Assembly: GCA_023393115.1 (NCBI GenBank) | Contig: JAEWMS010000076.1 | Coordinates: 119,979 to 183,978 of the forward strand | Length of the DNA stretch: 64,000 bases | Direction: 5' to 3' | DNA from: Bacillota bacterium | Lineage (GTDB): Bacteria; Bacillota; Clostridia; Acetivibrionales; DSM-1351 | Part shown: positions 44,439 through 55,993 of the stretch, one piece after another | How positions within the stretch are numbered: position 1 is the stretch's first letter | Layout: the number at the start of each line of letters is the position of its first letter | Notes under the pieces: generated by a model | Told to the model about the DNA's origin: nothing | What the model saw: only the letters and a program-made list of their open reading frames with translations | Database searches by the model: none | Program-made: the position numbers and the translations under genes

Positions 44439-45056
44439 ATGGGAGATACGAGATTAAAAATAGGGATATGCGGGGGAACCTTTGATCCGATTCATACAGG
44501 GCATCTGGCTGTAGCTGAATTGGTCAGGAGTGAATTTAATCTTAATAAGGTGTTGTTCATTCCTTCAGGAATGCCTCCTCACAAGGATTTACAAAATGTT
44601 ACCGCTCCAATCCACAGATTAAATATGGTTAAGGTAGCAGTCAGCTCCAATAAAAACTTTGAAGCAGTATCAAATGAAGTTGACAGGTCAGGCTATACTT
44701 ATACTGTGGACACCCTTAAGGAATTACATGGGCTTTATCCTTCAGGTACAGAGTTTTATTATATTATAGGTGCTGATGTTATTATGGATCTGCTGACCTG
44801 GAGAAACTGGCAAGAGGTTTTTACGCTGACAAACTTTATTGCTGTGATGAGACCCGGTTTTTCCGATGAAGAATTCAGTAAGCGTTTATCAGAGCTTAAA
44901 ATGAAATATAGAATAAATATACAAAGCTTTCAGATACCTCTTCTGGAGATTTCCTCTACCTTTATAAGGGAAAGAATCAAGGCCGGTAAGTCGGTTAAGT
45001 ACCTTATTAAAGAAGAGGTTGAAGAATATATTATCCAAAACAAGCTTTATTTATAA
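44439..45056 (+). CDS. nadD: Nicotinate-nucleotide adenylyltransferase NadD
   Basis: 205 residues. Nucleotidyltransferase motif GGTFDPIHTGHL (residues about 13-24) and the C-terminal ISSTFIRERI are both present. It makes nicotinate adenine dinucleotide in NAD synthesis. It starts a cluster nadD-yqeK-lytR_C-rsfS that is commonly conserved in Firmicutes. Confidence 0.95.
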   Translation: MGDTRLKIGICGGTFDPIHTGHLAVAELVRSEFNLNKVLFIPSGMPPHKDLQNVTAPIHRLNMVKVAVSSNKNFEAVSNEVDRSGYTYTVDTLKELHGLYPSGTEFYYIIGADVIMDLLTWRNWQEVFTLTNFIAVMRPGFSDEEFSKRLSELKMKYRINIQSFQIPLLEISSTFIRERIKAGKSVKYLIKEEVEEYIIQNKLYL

Positions 45057-45069
45057 TAAGGAAGGTAGC

Positions 45070-45660
45070 ATGAAGATAGAACAGATGGACTTGCTGTTGA
45101 AGCAGTCATTAAAACCGGGAAGATATATACATTCAGTCAGTACTATGAAGGAAGCAGTAACTCTTGCTGAAAATTATGGTGAAGACAGTTATAAAGCAGC
45201 AGTAGCGGGGCTTCTGCACGATTGCGCTAAAGACCTGAAGGATGATGAGACACTGGAATACTGCAGAGTTAACAGTATAGAATTAAGTGAAGTTGAAAAA
45301 AAACAGGTTTATTTACTTCATAGTGAGGTTGGAGCTATAATTGCAAGAGAAAAGTATGGTGTAGAAGATGAAAGCATACTCAATGCAATAAAGCACCATT
45401 CTACCGGTTGTTCAAATATGAGTATGCTGGATAAGATCATTTTTCTGGCAGATTATATAGAGCCGGGTAGAACTCACAGTGAGGTCCAGGTTACACGAGA
45501 TTTGGCTTATAGAGATTTAGACATGGCATTAATTAGTGCTTTTGACAGTACTATTAAGTATATTATTCAACAACAGGACTTGATCCATCCGAATACAATT
45601 GAAGCGAGAAATAATATTTTATTGTTGATTTCTCAACAGAAAGAATATGGCAAGGGGTAA
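45070..45660 (+). CDS. yqeK: YqeK-family HD-domain Ap4A hydrolase
   Basis: 196 residues from the ATG at 45070 (AAGGAAGG upstream); a longer frame back to 45019 would overlap nadD and lacks a ribosome site. HD motifs: HSVSTM, LLHDCAKDL, HSEVGA, and KHHSTG. Characterised YqeK proteins hydrolyse Ap4A symmetrically to two ADP. It is 13 nt after nadD. Confidence 0.92.
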   Translation: MKIEQMDLLLKQSLKPGRYIHSVSTMKEAVTLAENYGEDSYKAAVAGLLHDCAKDLKDDETLEYCRVNSIELSEVEKKQVYLLHSEVGAIIAREKYGVEDESILNAIKHHSTGCSNMSMLDKIIFLADYIEPGRTHSEVQVTRDLAYRDLDMALISAFDSTIKYIIQQQDLIHPNTIEARNNILLLISQQKEYGKG

Positions 45661-45672
45661 AAGAATATTTTT

Positions 45673-46185
45673 ATGAACAAATTTGTAAAGTTTACATTTT
45701 ATGCAGTTGGAACCTTTTTACTGCTGTTTTCATCAATTATAGTAGGAGCTAATTTTGTAAGAGATTCTGGAGTATTTGACAAGGAGGTTGTTGAAGTAAA
45801 AAAACAACCCCAACAGTCAGCTGCCGAAAGCAGTACTCCGAAAAAGATAGTTGTGGACAGTAAGCCTACTAAAAAGGAGCCTGCAAAGGAAACTGTGGCT
45901 GAATCAACAATAAACAACGACAAACTGGTAATAGAGGTAATTAACTGTACCGATAAGAGCGGCCTGGCGGAGGATACTAGAGGGATGCTGGAAGCAAAGG
46001 GCTATTCGGTAAGTGCAGGAACTAACTCTGATAAACAGGGTACTTCAAAAATTATTATTAGAAAAAAAGGTGTTATAACTGATACAATAAAAAAAGTACT
46101 TAGGATTACTGTGGTTGAAGAACAACTTCAACCTGATTCAAGATACGATGTTACAATTATTCTTGGAAGTGATTTTAATCCCTAA
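45673..46185 (+). CDS. Membrane-anchored LytR C-terminal-domain protein
   Basis: 170 residues. One N-terminal membrane segment (residues about 6-30), a Lys/Pro/Ser-rich extracellular linker, then a LytR_C domain (VIEVINCTDKSGLAEDTRGMLEAKGYSV). It lacks the LCP catalytic domain of true LytR/CpsA/Psr proteins. Such standalone domains often sit between yqeK and rsfS. Role probably at the cell envelope; not established. Confidence 0.8.
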   Translation: MNKFVKFTFYAVGTFLLLFSSIIVGANFVRDSGVFDKEVVEVKKQPQQSAAESSTPKKIVVDSKPTKKEPAKETVAESTINNDKLVIEVINCTDKSGLAEDTRGMLEAKGYSVSAGTNSDKQGTSKIIIRKKGVITDTIKKVLRITVVEEQLQPDSRYDVTIILGSDFNP

Positions 46186-46251
46186 TTTTTAAAACAAAAC
46201 TATTTAGTTTATTAATATCAAAAAATATAGCTTAGGATGAGGTGCAAACAT

Positions 46252-46593
46252 TTGGAATCAAAAAAATTGGTAGATAAGATTGTAGAATTGATGGAAGAAA
46301 AAAAAGCAAGAGATATAAGTATTATAGATATTCAAAATATAACCGAAATTGCCGACTACTTTGTTATTTGCAGCGGTACCTCCACAACACATATTAAATC
46401 AATAGCAGATGAACTGGATTTTAAATTGGGTGAAATGGGACTTATGGCGTATCACAAGGAAGGCTATGACAGTGCAAGATGGATACTCCTTGATTATGCC
46501 GATGTTGTTATCCATATATTCCATCAGGAAGATAGAGGCTTTTACAATTTAGAAAGGCTTTGGTCAGATGGTGTAATGACTAATATAAGATAA
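46252..46593 (+). CDS. rsfS: Ribosomal silencing factor RsfS
   Basis: 113 residues if it starts at the TTG at 46252, which has AGGATGAGGTG seven bases before. An ATG at 46237 lies inside that ribosome site and is less likely, though it would only add five residues. ITEIADYFVICSGTSTTHIKSIADE and YADVVIHIFHQEDRGFYNLERLW are RsfS hallmarks. It binds L14 and blocks subunit joining in starvation. Confidence 0.93.
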   Translation: MESKKLVDKIVELMEEKKARDISIIDIQNITEIADYFVICSGTSTTHIKSIADELDFKLGEMGLMAYHKEGYDSARWILLDYADVVIHIFHQEDRGFYNLERLWSDGVMTNIR

Positions 46594-46596
46594 GAA

Positions 46597-47955
46597 ATGG
46601 TCATAGATGAGAATAATATAACAAGAAGTATTTTTAAGGTAGCTGTTCCCGCTGTTGTGGAACAGCTACTAATTATGATTGTAGGGGTTGTATCACTGGC
46701 TTTTGTAGGCCATCTAAGTAATGAAGCGGTTGCGGCGGTTGGGTTTATAAATTCTTTATTTGGCTTTATACAAGTGTTTTTTGTAGCTTTATCAACAGGC
46801 TGCACTGTCATAATTGCCAGGCTTATTGGTGAAGGCGATACCGAAAATGCCAAATTGGCAATAAAGCAATGTGTTTTGATTGGTTTCGCTGCATCTTCAG
46901 TACTTGCTATTATTTTATTTATATTTGCAAAACCCATTATATCGGTCTTTTTCAGCGGAGCAGAAAAATCAGTTGTAAATATGGCTGCTGATTATTTCAA
47001 AATAACTTTAATAACACTGCCGCTTATGTTCTCCAACATAATAATCAGTGGGTCCTTAAGGGGAGCTGGAGACACAAAAACTCCCATGCTGATTGCAAAT
47101 GTGGTAAATATATTGAACATTACTCTTAGTTATGTTTTAATATATGGGGTTAGTATTGGTAATTTGACAATTGAAAAAATGGGTATAACAGGTGCTGCCA
47201 TAGCTGTATGTATTTCCAGAGGTGTGGGCGGTATTTTAAGTCTGGCCGTCGTTCTGAGCAAATCGGTATCACTATCCTTCAGCCTTAAAGGAAAGCTGAA
47301 ATTTGATTATCAGCTGCTTAAACGAATACTTCATGTAGGTATTCCGGCATCAATGGAACAGCTTATTATGCAGGGAGGCTTTCTGTTACTTCAGATTGTA
47401 ATTTCCCGAATGGGGACTGAGGCATCCACTGTTTATCAGATAGTAATGTCTATAAATTCCATGTGCTTTGTACCAATATTCGGTTTTGGAATTTCAGCAA
47501 CTACTATGGTGGGCCAATGTTTGGGAGCTAAGAGAATTGACCTTGCTAAAAAGGCGGGCTGGAAAACCATAAAAATATGTCTTATGATAACTGTGTTTTT
47601 ATCAAGTCTTTTGTTTGTTTTTTCTGGAATTCTGATAAGAATTTATACAAAAGACCCTGTAATAATAGCTATTGGAACAGGAGCTATAAAAATATTCAGC
47701 TTTTCCCAGCCCTTTGTATCAATTGTAACTGTTGTGTCCAATGCATTAAGAGGTGCCGGAGATATTTTTTATGTGATGATAACAAGCTTTGTAGGCATAT
47801 GGTGCTTAAGGGTGTTTATAACATTTATTTTAGGGTTACAGTTAAAAGTCGGCATAAATGCCGCCTGGATTGCTCTTATGTTTGATTTTGCCATCAGATC
47901 AGGAATGTATCTGCTGAGATTTAAGCGGGGCAAATGGGCAAACATTTCAATATAA
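46597..47955 (+). CDS. MATE-family multidrug/sodium antiporter
   Basis: 452 residues, twelve predicted membrane segments in two homologous halves. Family patterns: VEQLLIMIVGVVSLAFVGHLS at the start and SLRGAGDTKTPM and NALRGAGDIFYVM in the two halves. It exports cationic compounds in exchange for Na+ or H+. It starts only 3 nt after rsfS and has a weak ribosome site, so it may be translated by coupling. Confidence 0.9.
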   Translation: MVIDENNITRSIFKVAVPAVVEQLLIMIVGVVSLAFVGHLSNEAVAAVGFINSLFGFIQVFFVALSTGCTVIIARLIGEGDTENAKLAIKQCVLIGFAASSVLAIILFIFAKPIISVFFSGAEKSVVNMAADYFKITLITLPLMFSNIIISGSLRGAGDTKTPMLIANVVNILNITLSYVLIYGVSIGNLTIEKMGITGAAIAVCISRGVGGILSLAVVLSKSVSLSFSLKGKLKFDYQLLKRILHVGIPASMEQLIMQGGFLLLQIVISRMGTEASTVYQIVMSINSMCFVPIFGFGISATTMVGQCLGAKRIDLAKKAGWKTIKICLMITVFLSSLLFVFSGILIRIYTKDPVIIAIGTGAIKIFSFSQPFVSIVTVVSNALRGAGDIFYVMITSFVGIWCLRVFITFILGLQLKVGINAAWIALMFDFAIRSGMYLLRFKRGKWANISI

Positions 47956-48075
47956 AGGTACTTAATGAGTATAATAGTTTAGTTTATTAAACCAAAACTA
48001 ATAATTATTTTTAATAATATAACAATAAATGGAGGTAAATGGTAGAGCAATTTTTGCTCATTCCAAGGAAGTTAA

Positions 48076-49692
<1,617 letters not shown>

Positions 49693-49724
49693 TTGTGAAT
49701 CATAAATAAGTATTTCGGCTAATG

Positions 49725-49767
49725 AAAAAGGAAGTACTGCTGACGGTAATCAGCAATACTTCCTTTT
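49725..49767. terminator. Bidirectional terminator between convergent genes
   Basis: AAAAGGAAGTA-TGCTGA and TCAGCA-TACTTCCTTTT pair over about 17 bp with one mismatch and a six-base loop. It serves both the ABC-F gene and the convergent acyl-CoA ligase gene. Confidence 0.88.
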
Positions 49768-49856
49768 AAAATTCATTTGTTTAGTACTCATTGAATATAT
49801 AACTCACTTATTGACAGCCTACTGGAACTGTCCGATATCATCATAAATCAAAAATA

Positions 49857-51572
49857 TTAACCAATATTTTCAACATATCTTTTTATCTTCTTTGTTGTAG
49901 TCTTTGCAAACTCCTCTTCACGGATAGTGAAATCCTTAATGCGCTTATACAAAGGCATTAGCTTGTTTATTTCTTTTATTTCCGACTGTATTAGTTTGTG
50001 GACTTCATCATTGGATATAATATTTAAATTGAGTTTTTCTTTTATCTCATCTATATCCACCACAATCTGGGCATTAACTTCTGTCTCACCGGAATCTTCA
50101 TAGAAGCGGCCCCAAACAAGGCTTTCTTTTACATAAGGGCATTTTGCAAGATAAGCTTCAACCTCTTCGGGGAAAATGTTTTTACCATTTTTAGTAACAA
50201 TAACGTTTTTCTTTCTTCCTGTAATATAAACATATCCTTCTTCATCAATGTAACCCAGATCTCCGGTATAAAGGCGTCCGTTTTTTAGTACCTTGCTTGT
50301 AGCGACTGGGTTTTCGTAATAGCCCAGCATCACGTTATCTCCTGTTATTACGAATTCTCCTATACCATCGTCTCCGACGTTTTCAACCTCAATGTTAACT
50401 CCCGCTAGAGCTTTTCCGGCTGAATCATGTCTAAAGCCTTTATCATTGTTAACAGCGACAATGGGAGAACACTCGGTAAGTCCATAGCCTTGAACAATAC
50501 GAATACCCATCGCACATAAATCGTTGGATACATCAGGATTTACTGCAGCAGCACCCGAGATAACCAATCTGACTTTTCCGCCAAATATATTATGAATCTG
50601 CTTGAAAATCTTTCTGCGAATGTCGATTTTTAAGAAGTAGTATAGGAAATTACTTATTTCCAAAGCAACATTTAATTTCAGTTTACTTAACATACTCTTC
50701 GATGCTTGTTTAATTATTTTCTTGTGCATATTTTCAAGAATCAGAGGTACCAGCATCAATATGGTAGGTTTGGTTTCCTGTAAATTCTGAACAATATACT
50801 TTAATCCCTCATTGAATGAGAAGCAACAGCCGTTGTACATCATTACGAGAAAGTTGGCAGTACATTCGTAAGTGTGATGCAGCGGCAAAATGGAAAGTGA
50901 ACTGTCGGTTTCATCAAGATATAACATGGAACATACAGCTCTGACGTCGGAAATTATGTTTTTACTCGAAAGCATAACTCCCTTTGCCAAATCGGTGGTT
51001 CCTGAGGTAAATATTAAAGCAACCATTTTATTTTCATCAATCACAGCATCCAAATAACTTCTGTCGCCATTTGATATCAATAATTTTCCTTTCTCCACAA
51101 GCCCCTGCAAAGATAGAAAACTATTATCCTCAGCTTCCAAATCCATATCAATAAAATATTCAATATTTGAAGTTCCAGATAGTTTAGCCATGTCGCCCCT
51201 GAACTTTGAGGAAAAGACAATTGCATTTACGCCTGCTCTGGAAATAAGATTTTCGATTTCATTAAAGGGGAGCTCCTTGTCCAACGGAACCACTACGCCT
51301 ACTCCGCCTGTTACGGTAAGGTAAGTAGTACACCATTCTGCCCTGTTTTGAGAAAGAATAGCTATTTTTTTATCCTTTAAACCCAAGTCAATTAAGGCTG
51401 TTCCCAAAGCATCAATTTCATTTTTTAACTCAATATATGTTTTTCCGTAATATTCCCCATTTTTGCCTTTGATTAAAAATGCGTTTCTTGATCCATATAA
51501 GTTTGCACTCTGAATCATCATATCTTTGAGATCATTGATTTTCCTGGTTTGGTAAATCGGTTCGGTTCTCAT
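49857..51572 (-). CDS. Long-chain acyl-CoA synthetase / AMP-binding enzyme
   Basis: 571 residues. AMP-binding motif LIFTSGTTDLAKGVMLS, the QGYGLTECSPIVAVN segment, and the C-terminal YTGDLGYIDEEGYVYITGRKKNVIVTKNGKNIFPEEVE. It activates a fatty or related carboxylic acid through an acyl-adenylate. The absence of a phosphopantetheine or thioester-reductase domain suggests a simple ligase. Substrate length is not predictable. ATG follows AGGGGTG. Confidence 0.9.
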   Translation of the reverse strand: MRTEPIYQTRKINDLKDMMIQSANLYGSRNAFLIKGKNGEYYGKTYIELKNEIDALGTALIDLGLKDKKIAILSQNRAEWCTTYLTVTGGVGVVVPLDKELPFNEIENLISRAGVNAIVFSSKFRGDMAKLSGTSNIEYFIDMDLEAEDNSFLSLQGLVEKGKLLISNGDRSYLDAVIDENKMVALIFTSGTTDLAKGVMLSSKNIISDVRAVCSMLYLDETDSSLSILPLHHTYECTANFLVMMYNGCCFSFNEGLKYIVQNLQETKPTILMLVPLILENMHKKIIKQASKSMLSKLKLNVALEISNFLYYFLKIDIRRKIFKQIHNIFGGKVRLVISGAAAVNPDVSNDLCAMGIRIVQGYGLTECSPIVAVNNDKGFRHDSAGKALAGVNIEVENVGDDGIGEFVITGDNVMLGYYENPVATSKVLKNGRLYTGDLGYIDEEGYVYITGRKKNVIVTKNGKNIFPEEVEAYLAKCPYVKESLVWGRFYEDSGETEVNAQIVVDIDEIKEKLNLNIISNDEVHKLIQSEIKEINKLMPLYKRIKDFTIREEEFAKTTTKKIKRYVENIG

Positions 51573-51767
51573 AGATTACACCCCTCTTAATAAGCAATAA
51601 TGCTGTTATTTTAACCCTGTTATGGTCTCTTCTGAAACTTATCAAACCTTATGTCAGTCCGATTATCAGATAATAGTGTCTCTTACCATATATTACATTC
51701 AAACATATACTATAATATAAGTATATTTAAATTAAATCAATATATGAAGTAATAAAAATCATTAAAT

Positions 51768-53096
51768 TTACCATTTACGTCTCTGTTTTATTCTGTAAAT
51801 CCTGCGTCTGGATATCTTTCTAAGAATCATTCTGAGAATTAGAAAGCATATTACAACGGTTAAAGCTATAGTAGCAAACTTAAATACCGGAGAGGTTGTA
51901 ATTTTCTTTATATATATTTTTATCTGAGCCTTTACACTTTGATCAATTGTTCTTGAAGATACAATATCAACTTTTCCAATGTTAATGCCATCAAGAGTAT
52001 AGGTTATATTTCCCAGAACGGTACCCTTTGTTATTGGCGCCTTAAGATCATTTTTTATGGTTACCTTTTCGTCAATTTTCCACAAACTTTTATCATTTGG
52101 CAGTATGGCTTCCACCTTGCCGTTTGTAACAAGGTCAAGCTGCCCATCATCGGAAGCATCTTGTACTACAACTTTCTTTATTATTTTATTCCTGTCAACT
52201 ATTAATTGGTTCGAATAATTTTCATACCCTGCACGGAGCAGAGTTTCGGTAAAATTAAATACAGTTCTTCCTGGTTTATTGTTTACACCTAAAACCACTG
52301 CAATAAGCTCAAGACCATCTTTATTAACAGCCGAAGCAACAAAGTTGTTACCTGCACGCATAGTTGAACCGGTTTTTAAGCCTGTTATGGTAAACTGATT
52401 TCTGTCATCTCCGGTTTCGGGACCATAATTATAGGATTGACCTAACACTTTATTTGTAGTGCTTAGAGTGTTCCATTTTTCATGTTTATTTGTGGGCGCA
52501 AGCATATCCAGCTGCTTTTGACTGATAATCTCTCTGAACTCAGGATATTTCATGCATTCCCTTGCTATGATGGCAAGGTCTCTAGCAGTAGAAAAGTGCT
52601 CTGCATCCTTTTCATATTCATCTATACCGCAGGGGTTTGTGAAGGTTGAGTTTACTGCCCCCAAAGCAGCCGCTGTCTGATTCATTTGATTAATAAACTC
52701 TTCCCTGTTGGAGAAAAGATTCTCAGCTATAATATTGGCTGTTTCATTTGCCGAAACAATAAGCATTGCATGAAGCAAGTCATCAAGGGACATTTGTTCC
52801 CCGGGCATAATTCCTATATTCATACCGCCGACACCAATATCTGAAATTGCATCCTTGCTGGCAGTCATAACCTGACTAAGTTCACCATTTTTTAAAGCCA
52901 CCAGAGCTGTGGCTATCTTGGTGGTGCTGGCTGGTCTTAAGCGAAGATCCGGATTATGTTCATATAATACACTTCCTGTATTTGCGTCCATCAATATGTA
53001 AGCTGCAGCATCAATATCTAGGTCCTTACAATAAGCTGGTGAAATTTGAAATGCAAAAAATATGGCAAATATTAATGTGACTAGTGCTTTCTTCAT
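51768..53096 (-). CDS. dacF: D-alanyl-D-alanine carboxypeptidase (DacF-type, PBP5 family)
   Basis: 442 residues from the ATG at 53094-53096, with AAGGAGG directly before; an upstream ATG lacks a ribosome site. Signal peptide (1-23), then the serine-peptidase S11 domain: Ser57-Thr-Thr-Lys60 (SxxK), SANETAN (SxN) and LKTGSTMRAG (KTG). A PBP5_C-like beta domain follows and the C-terminus holds a membrane segment and a basic tail. It trims the terminal D-Ala of peptidoglycan stems. In Bacillus a relative is sporulation-linked; that role is not shown here. Confidence 0.93.
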   Translation of the reverse strand: MKKALVTLIFAIFFAFQISPAYCKDLDIDAAAYILMDANTGSVLYEHNPDLRLRPASTTKIATALVALKNGELSQVMTASKDAISDIGVGGMNIGIMPGEQMSLDDLLHAMLIVSANETANIIAENLFSNREEFINQMNQTAAALGAVNSTFTNPCGIDEYEKDAEHFSTARDLAIIARECMKYPEFREIISQKQLDMLAPTNKHEKWNTLSTTNKVLGQSYNYGPETGDDRNQFTITGLKTGSTMRAGNNFVASAVNKDGLELIAVVLGVNNKPGRTVFNFTETLLRAGYENYSNQLIVDRNKIIKKVVVQDASDDGQLDLVTNGKVEAILPNDKSLWKIDEKVTIKNDLKAPITKGTVLGNITYTLDGINIGKVDIVSSRTIDQSVKAQIKIYIKKITTSPVFKFATIALTVVICFLILRMILRKISRRRIYRIKQRRKW

Positions 53097-53454
53097 TTTT
53101 CCTCCTTGGTAAAATGCATCTCTTACATGATTCAAAAAACGGTTAAGTTTTAAAATACAGTCCCAATATAAGTATAAAGCAAAAACTATAAATTTGAAAT
53201 ATATTGGGTTTATTTGCTGTTTGTATAGCTTTTTTCCAGATTATGTATTATAATGAAAATAAATCATTTCGATTTATCTATATTTTTATCTAAAAACAAT
53301 CCTCAATTAGTATATTATAAAACAAAATCTATACTTGGTCAAAAAACAGCCTGTAGTAGAATAATATGCTGAATAATAAAGTTATGTTAACAATTTTCTG
53401 CTTATCATCTTATATAAATCCTATATTTAATAATACAAATCTCAAGGAGGGTAT
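53097..53454. other. Divergent intergenic region
   Basis: AT-rich region between the divergent carboxypeptidase and ComEA-like genes. It must hold both promoters, but I find no hexamer pair good enough to report. The ribosome sites at both ends are strong. I see no RNA gene or repeat. Confidence 0.4.
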
Positions 53455-54324
53455 ATGGAAGTTTCAATTTTCGGTAAACAATACTGTATTAGTAAGTTTA
53501 CATTTATTACAGTTATGATTTTACTAATTTTAGGTTCTGGAACGTTAGGGTACTTTTTGAGCAAAGTCTATCAGCCCTTTGATGAGCCAGTTGTTGAAAA
53601 AAAAGCGCCTGCAGTACTGGCGGCGGCTGACGGAAATCCTCGGGAACCAGCTGAAAGCAGCCTGCCCACCGGGCAACCTAAAGAAACTATCGAAAAAATA
53701 AAAGTTTATGTTATTGGCTGCGTAGCTAAACCCGGAGTTGTAACGTTGAATAAGGGGGCCATTATCGAGGATGCCATAAATTCTGCCGGAGGGGCCACTA
53801 AGCAAGCCGATATGGATAACATAAATCTTGCTTATAGTCTTGAAGATAATACCATGCTTAGAATCAAAGCCAAACCCATTGCCGGAAAGGTTTCCGCTTC
53901 TGTTGAGGGTAAGACACCCGAAAGCTCCGGTTCGATTTCAAAAGCCGATTCTGCATCAGGACTGAAGCAGGGCACGAATGGGAAGCAGGCCGGAACTTCC
54001 GCTGATACTGCTGCAATAGCCCCAGTTGCAGCACAAAAGATGAATAGTGGAGTAGACATAATCAGCGACAGCCTGGGGGCGGTGGTTGCCGAGGAACAGT
54101 CCGAAGATGCACAGGGGGGAAACCAAAAGAGCAAGCTTGTAAATATCAACAAGGCCAGCCAGGCTGAGCTGGAGGGTCTTCCAAATGTGGGGCCTGCTAC
54201 AGCTAAGGCTATTATAGACTACAGAGATAAGAACGGAGGGTTCAAAAAAATAACCGATATCATGAAAATAACCGGAATTAAGCAAAAAACTTTTGATAAA
54301 ATCAAAGACTATATATGCATATAA
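53455..54324 (+). CDS. ComEA-like helix-hairpin-helix DNA-binding protein
   Basis: 289 residues. Membrane segment at about 18-36, SLBB domain (about 80-130, KVYVIGCVAKPGVVTLNKGAIIEDAI), a long Ser/Ala/Gly-rich linker, then paired helix-hairpin-helix motifs (about 227-289: NINKASQAELEGLPNVGPATAKAIIDYRDKNGGF). This is the ComEA layout: outside-facing DNA receptor for competence. The linker is longer than in B. subtilis ComEA. No comEB or comEC lies nearby, so a role in DNA uptake is unproven. Confidence 0.85.
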   Translation: MEVSIFGKQYCISKFTFITVMILLILGSGTLGYFLSKVYQPFDEPVVEKKAPAVLAAADGNPREPAESSLPTGQPKETIEKIKVYVIGCVAKPGVVTLNKGAIIEDAINSAGGATKQADMDNINLAYSLEDNTMLRIKAKPIAGKVSASVEGKTPESSGSISKADSASGLKQGTNGKQAGTSADTAAIAPVAAQKMNSGVDIISDSLGAVVAEEQSEDAQGGNQKSKLVNINKASQAELEGLPNVGPATAKAIIDYRDKNGGFKKITDIMKITGIKQKTFDKIKDYICI

Positions 54325-54330
54325 AACAAA

Positions 54331-54351
54331 AACCGGCCTTTTGGGCCGGTT
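54331..54351. terminator. Hairpin terminator after the ComEA-like gene
   Basis: AACCGGCC and GGCCGGTT form a perfect 8-bp stem with a five-base loop. The trailing T run is poor, so it may work partly or on the opposite strand (preceded by AAAACAAAA). Confidence 0.55.
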
Positions 54352-54809
54352 GATAAAATAATTTAAAGGAGGAAAATATAATTTAATTTTCATAATAATT
54401 ATATTACTTTAGTAATGTAAATCAAATGGCATTAATAAACGATTTTATACGTCGAAAAAAGTAAAATAGTATGCAAAATTAACAATCACTTTATTAATAT
54501 GGGTAATATAAAAACTGAAAAGAGAATATAGGTCATTAATAATGAAACTGTTGGTATGAAAAAACCAATTAATAATAATTTAATCAGCCTTTGATGTCTT
54601 ATTTTTTTATACCGTTTTAATCTAGTATTTCTCAATTACTGCCTCCGGAAATTTATATAAAGTGTCAGTTTTATTATTACCAGAAAATCGTAACAGTAGT
54701 CAGAAACCAAAATACATTTAGAAGCTATGCGTAAATAGGACGCCTGTGCTATAATGACTGTATACGTCGGAGGAATGGAGGATTACCGGGTAATACCGGT
54801 GAATAAAAA
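54352..54809 (+). other. 458-nt gap before the FAH-family gene
   Basis: No gene or RNA is visible. A TATAAT at 54750-54755 could be a -10 for the next gene, but no -35 is recognisable. ACCGG-GTAAT-ACCGGT near 54785-54800 is a small palindrome at the ribosome site. The rest is low-complexity AT-rich sequence. Confidence 0.4.
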
Positions 54810-55580
54810 ATGAAATATATAAGGTTTTTAGTTAATGGAATTGAAAAGTATGGTGTGTTAAACGAGAATATCATAACAGAGTTAGAAGGCAGCATTTTTG
54901 AAAACTTTGTATTGACAGATAATAAATATAATTTGAGCGATGTCCGGGTCTTGGCACCTTGTAAACCCGGTAAGGTGGTTGCCGTAGGACTAAATTACGT
55001 TGATCATGTAAAGGAGTTCTCAGGCAGGGATATCCCTGAAAATCCCGTTATATTTATAAAACTGCCCCATACGGTAATTGGACCTGAGGATTCAATTATT
55101 ATCCCTAAAGTATCAAAAAGAGTGGATTATGAAGCAGAGTTTGCTGTAGTAATAAAGAAGTATTGTAAAAATATTGAGCCTGAGCAGGCTCCGGAATATA
55201 TTCTTGGTGCAACCTGCCTCAATGATGTAACAGCAAGGGATATTCAGAGAATGGATGGGCAATGGATAAGAGGTAAAAATTATGAAACCTTCTGTCCCAT
55301 TGGACCTTATATAGTAACAGGACTGGATTTCACAAAATTGGACGTAAAGCTTAAACTAAATGGGCAGGTCAAGCAGCATGGAGATACCTCAATGCATATA
55401 TTTAAAACCTATGATTTGATAAGCTTTATTTCAAAGGTTATTCCTCTTGAACCAGGAGACATTGTTACCACCGGAACACCGGAGGGTGTTGGTCCAATGA
55501 AGCACGGCGATTTGGTGGAGGTTGAAATTGAGGGAATTGGTACGTTAATTAATCATGTAGTGGACCCTGAAGTTCTATAG
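54810..55580 (+). CDS. Fumarylacetoacetate-hydrolase-family enzyme
   Basis: 256 residues. Core FAH fold: VVAVGLNYVDHVKEF, FIKLPHTVIGPEDSI, the metal-binding VDYEAEFAVVI, and VTTGTPEGVGPMKHGD. Family members hydrolyse or isomerise acylpyruvate-like compounds; many are now annotated as acylpyruvase or oxaloacetate tautomerase. The aromatic-degradation genes usual for HpcE-type roles are absent, so a housekeeping repair role is more likely. Confidence 0.88.
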   Translation: MKYIRFLVNGIEKYGVLNENIITELEGSIFENFVLTDNKYNLSDVRVLAPCKPGKVVAVGLNYVDHVKEFSGRDIPENPVIFIKLPHTVIGPEDSIIIPKVSKRVDYEAEFAVVIKKYCKNIEPEQAPEYILGATCLNDVTARDIQRMDGQWIRGKNYETFCPIGPYIVTGLDFTKLDVKLKLNGQVKQHGDTSMHIFKTYDLISFISKVIPLEPGDIVTTGTPEGVGPMKHGDLVEVEIEGIGTLINHVVDPEVL

Positions 55581-55673
55581 CCGCCTCTGCCTGTAAAGGG
55601 GTATGAAAGTTTACAAATGGCCCAGGTGCAAAAGAGAACAAAATATGGTAATGCAAGGAACTTTGCCGAAGTA

Positions 55674-55702
55674 TTGACACTTAATTTGGGTAAGAATATA
55701 AT
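55674..55702 (+). promoter_or_regulatory. Promoter of the thrS T-box transcript
   Basis: TTGACA (55674-55679) and TATAAT (55697-55702), 17 bp apart, both perfect. The predicted start lies ~35 nt before the T-box stem I. Confidence 0.85.
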
Positions 55703-55744
55703 AAATTATATTGTTGTATCGATATATTTATATATTGACAAAGG

Positions 55745-55993
55745 CGTTGATGAGAAGAGTAAGTAAAAAATGAGGTTTCAGAGACCGGATACATTAGCTG
55801 AAAGTAACCGGACCAACACTTTACCGAAAACCACCTCTGAGCCTGAATCGGTGATTACGTTATAATCTGCGTATCATATGGATGATATGCACTGAGCTTC
55901 AAGTAGGGTGGAACCGCGAGATAACTCTCGTCCTTATAAAGTCAATAAATTGACTAATCAATTTTATTGACTAAGGACGGGAGTTTTATTTTT
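55745..55993 (+). promoter_or_regulatory. T-box riboswitch upstream of threonyl-tRNA synthetase
   Basis: The invariant T-box AGGGTGGAACCGCG lies at 55905-55918. Stem I begins near GAAGAGTAAGTAA (about 55753). A long terminator, AACTCTCGTCCTTA (55923-55936) with TAAGGACGGGAGTT (55972-55985), ends in TTATTTTTT. An antiterminator forms when uncharged tRNA binds. The specifier should be a Thr codon; ACC in the 3' side of stem I (about 55828) fits but I could not fold it with certainty. It should raise thrS expression when threonine runs short. Confidence 0.92.
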
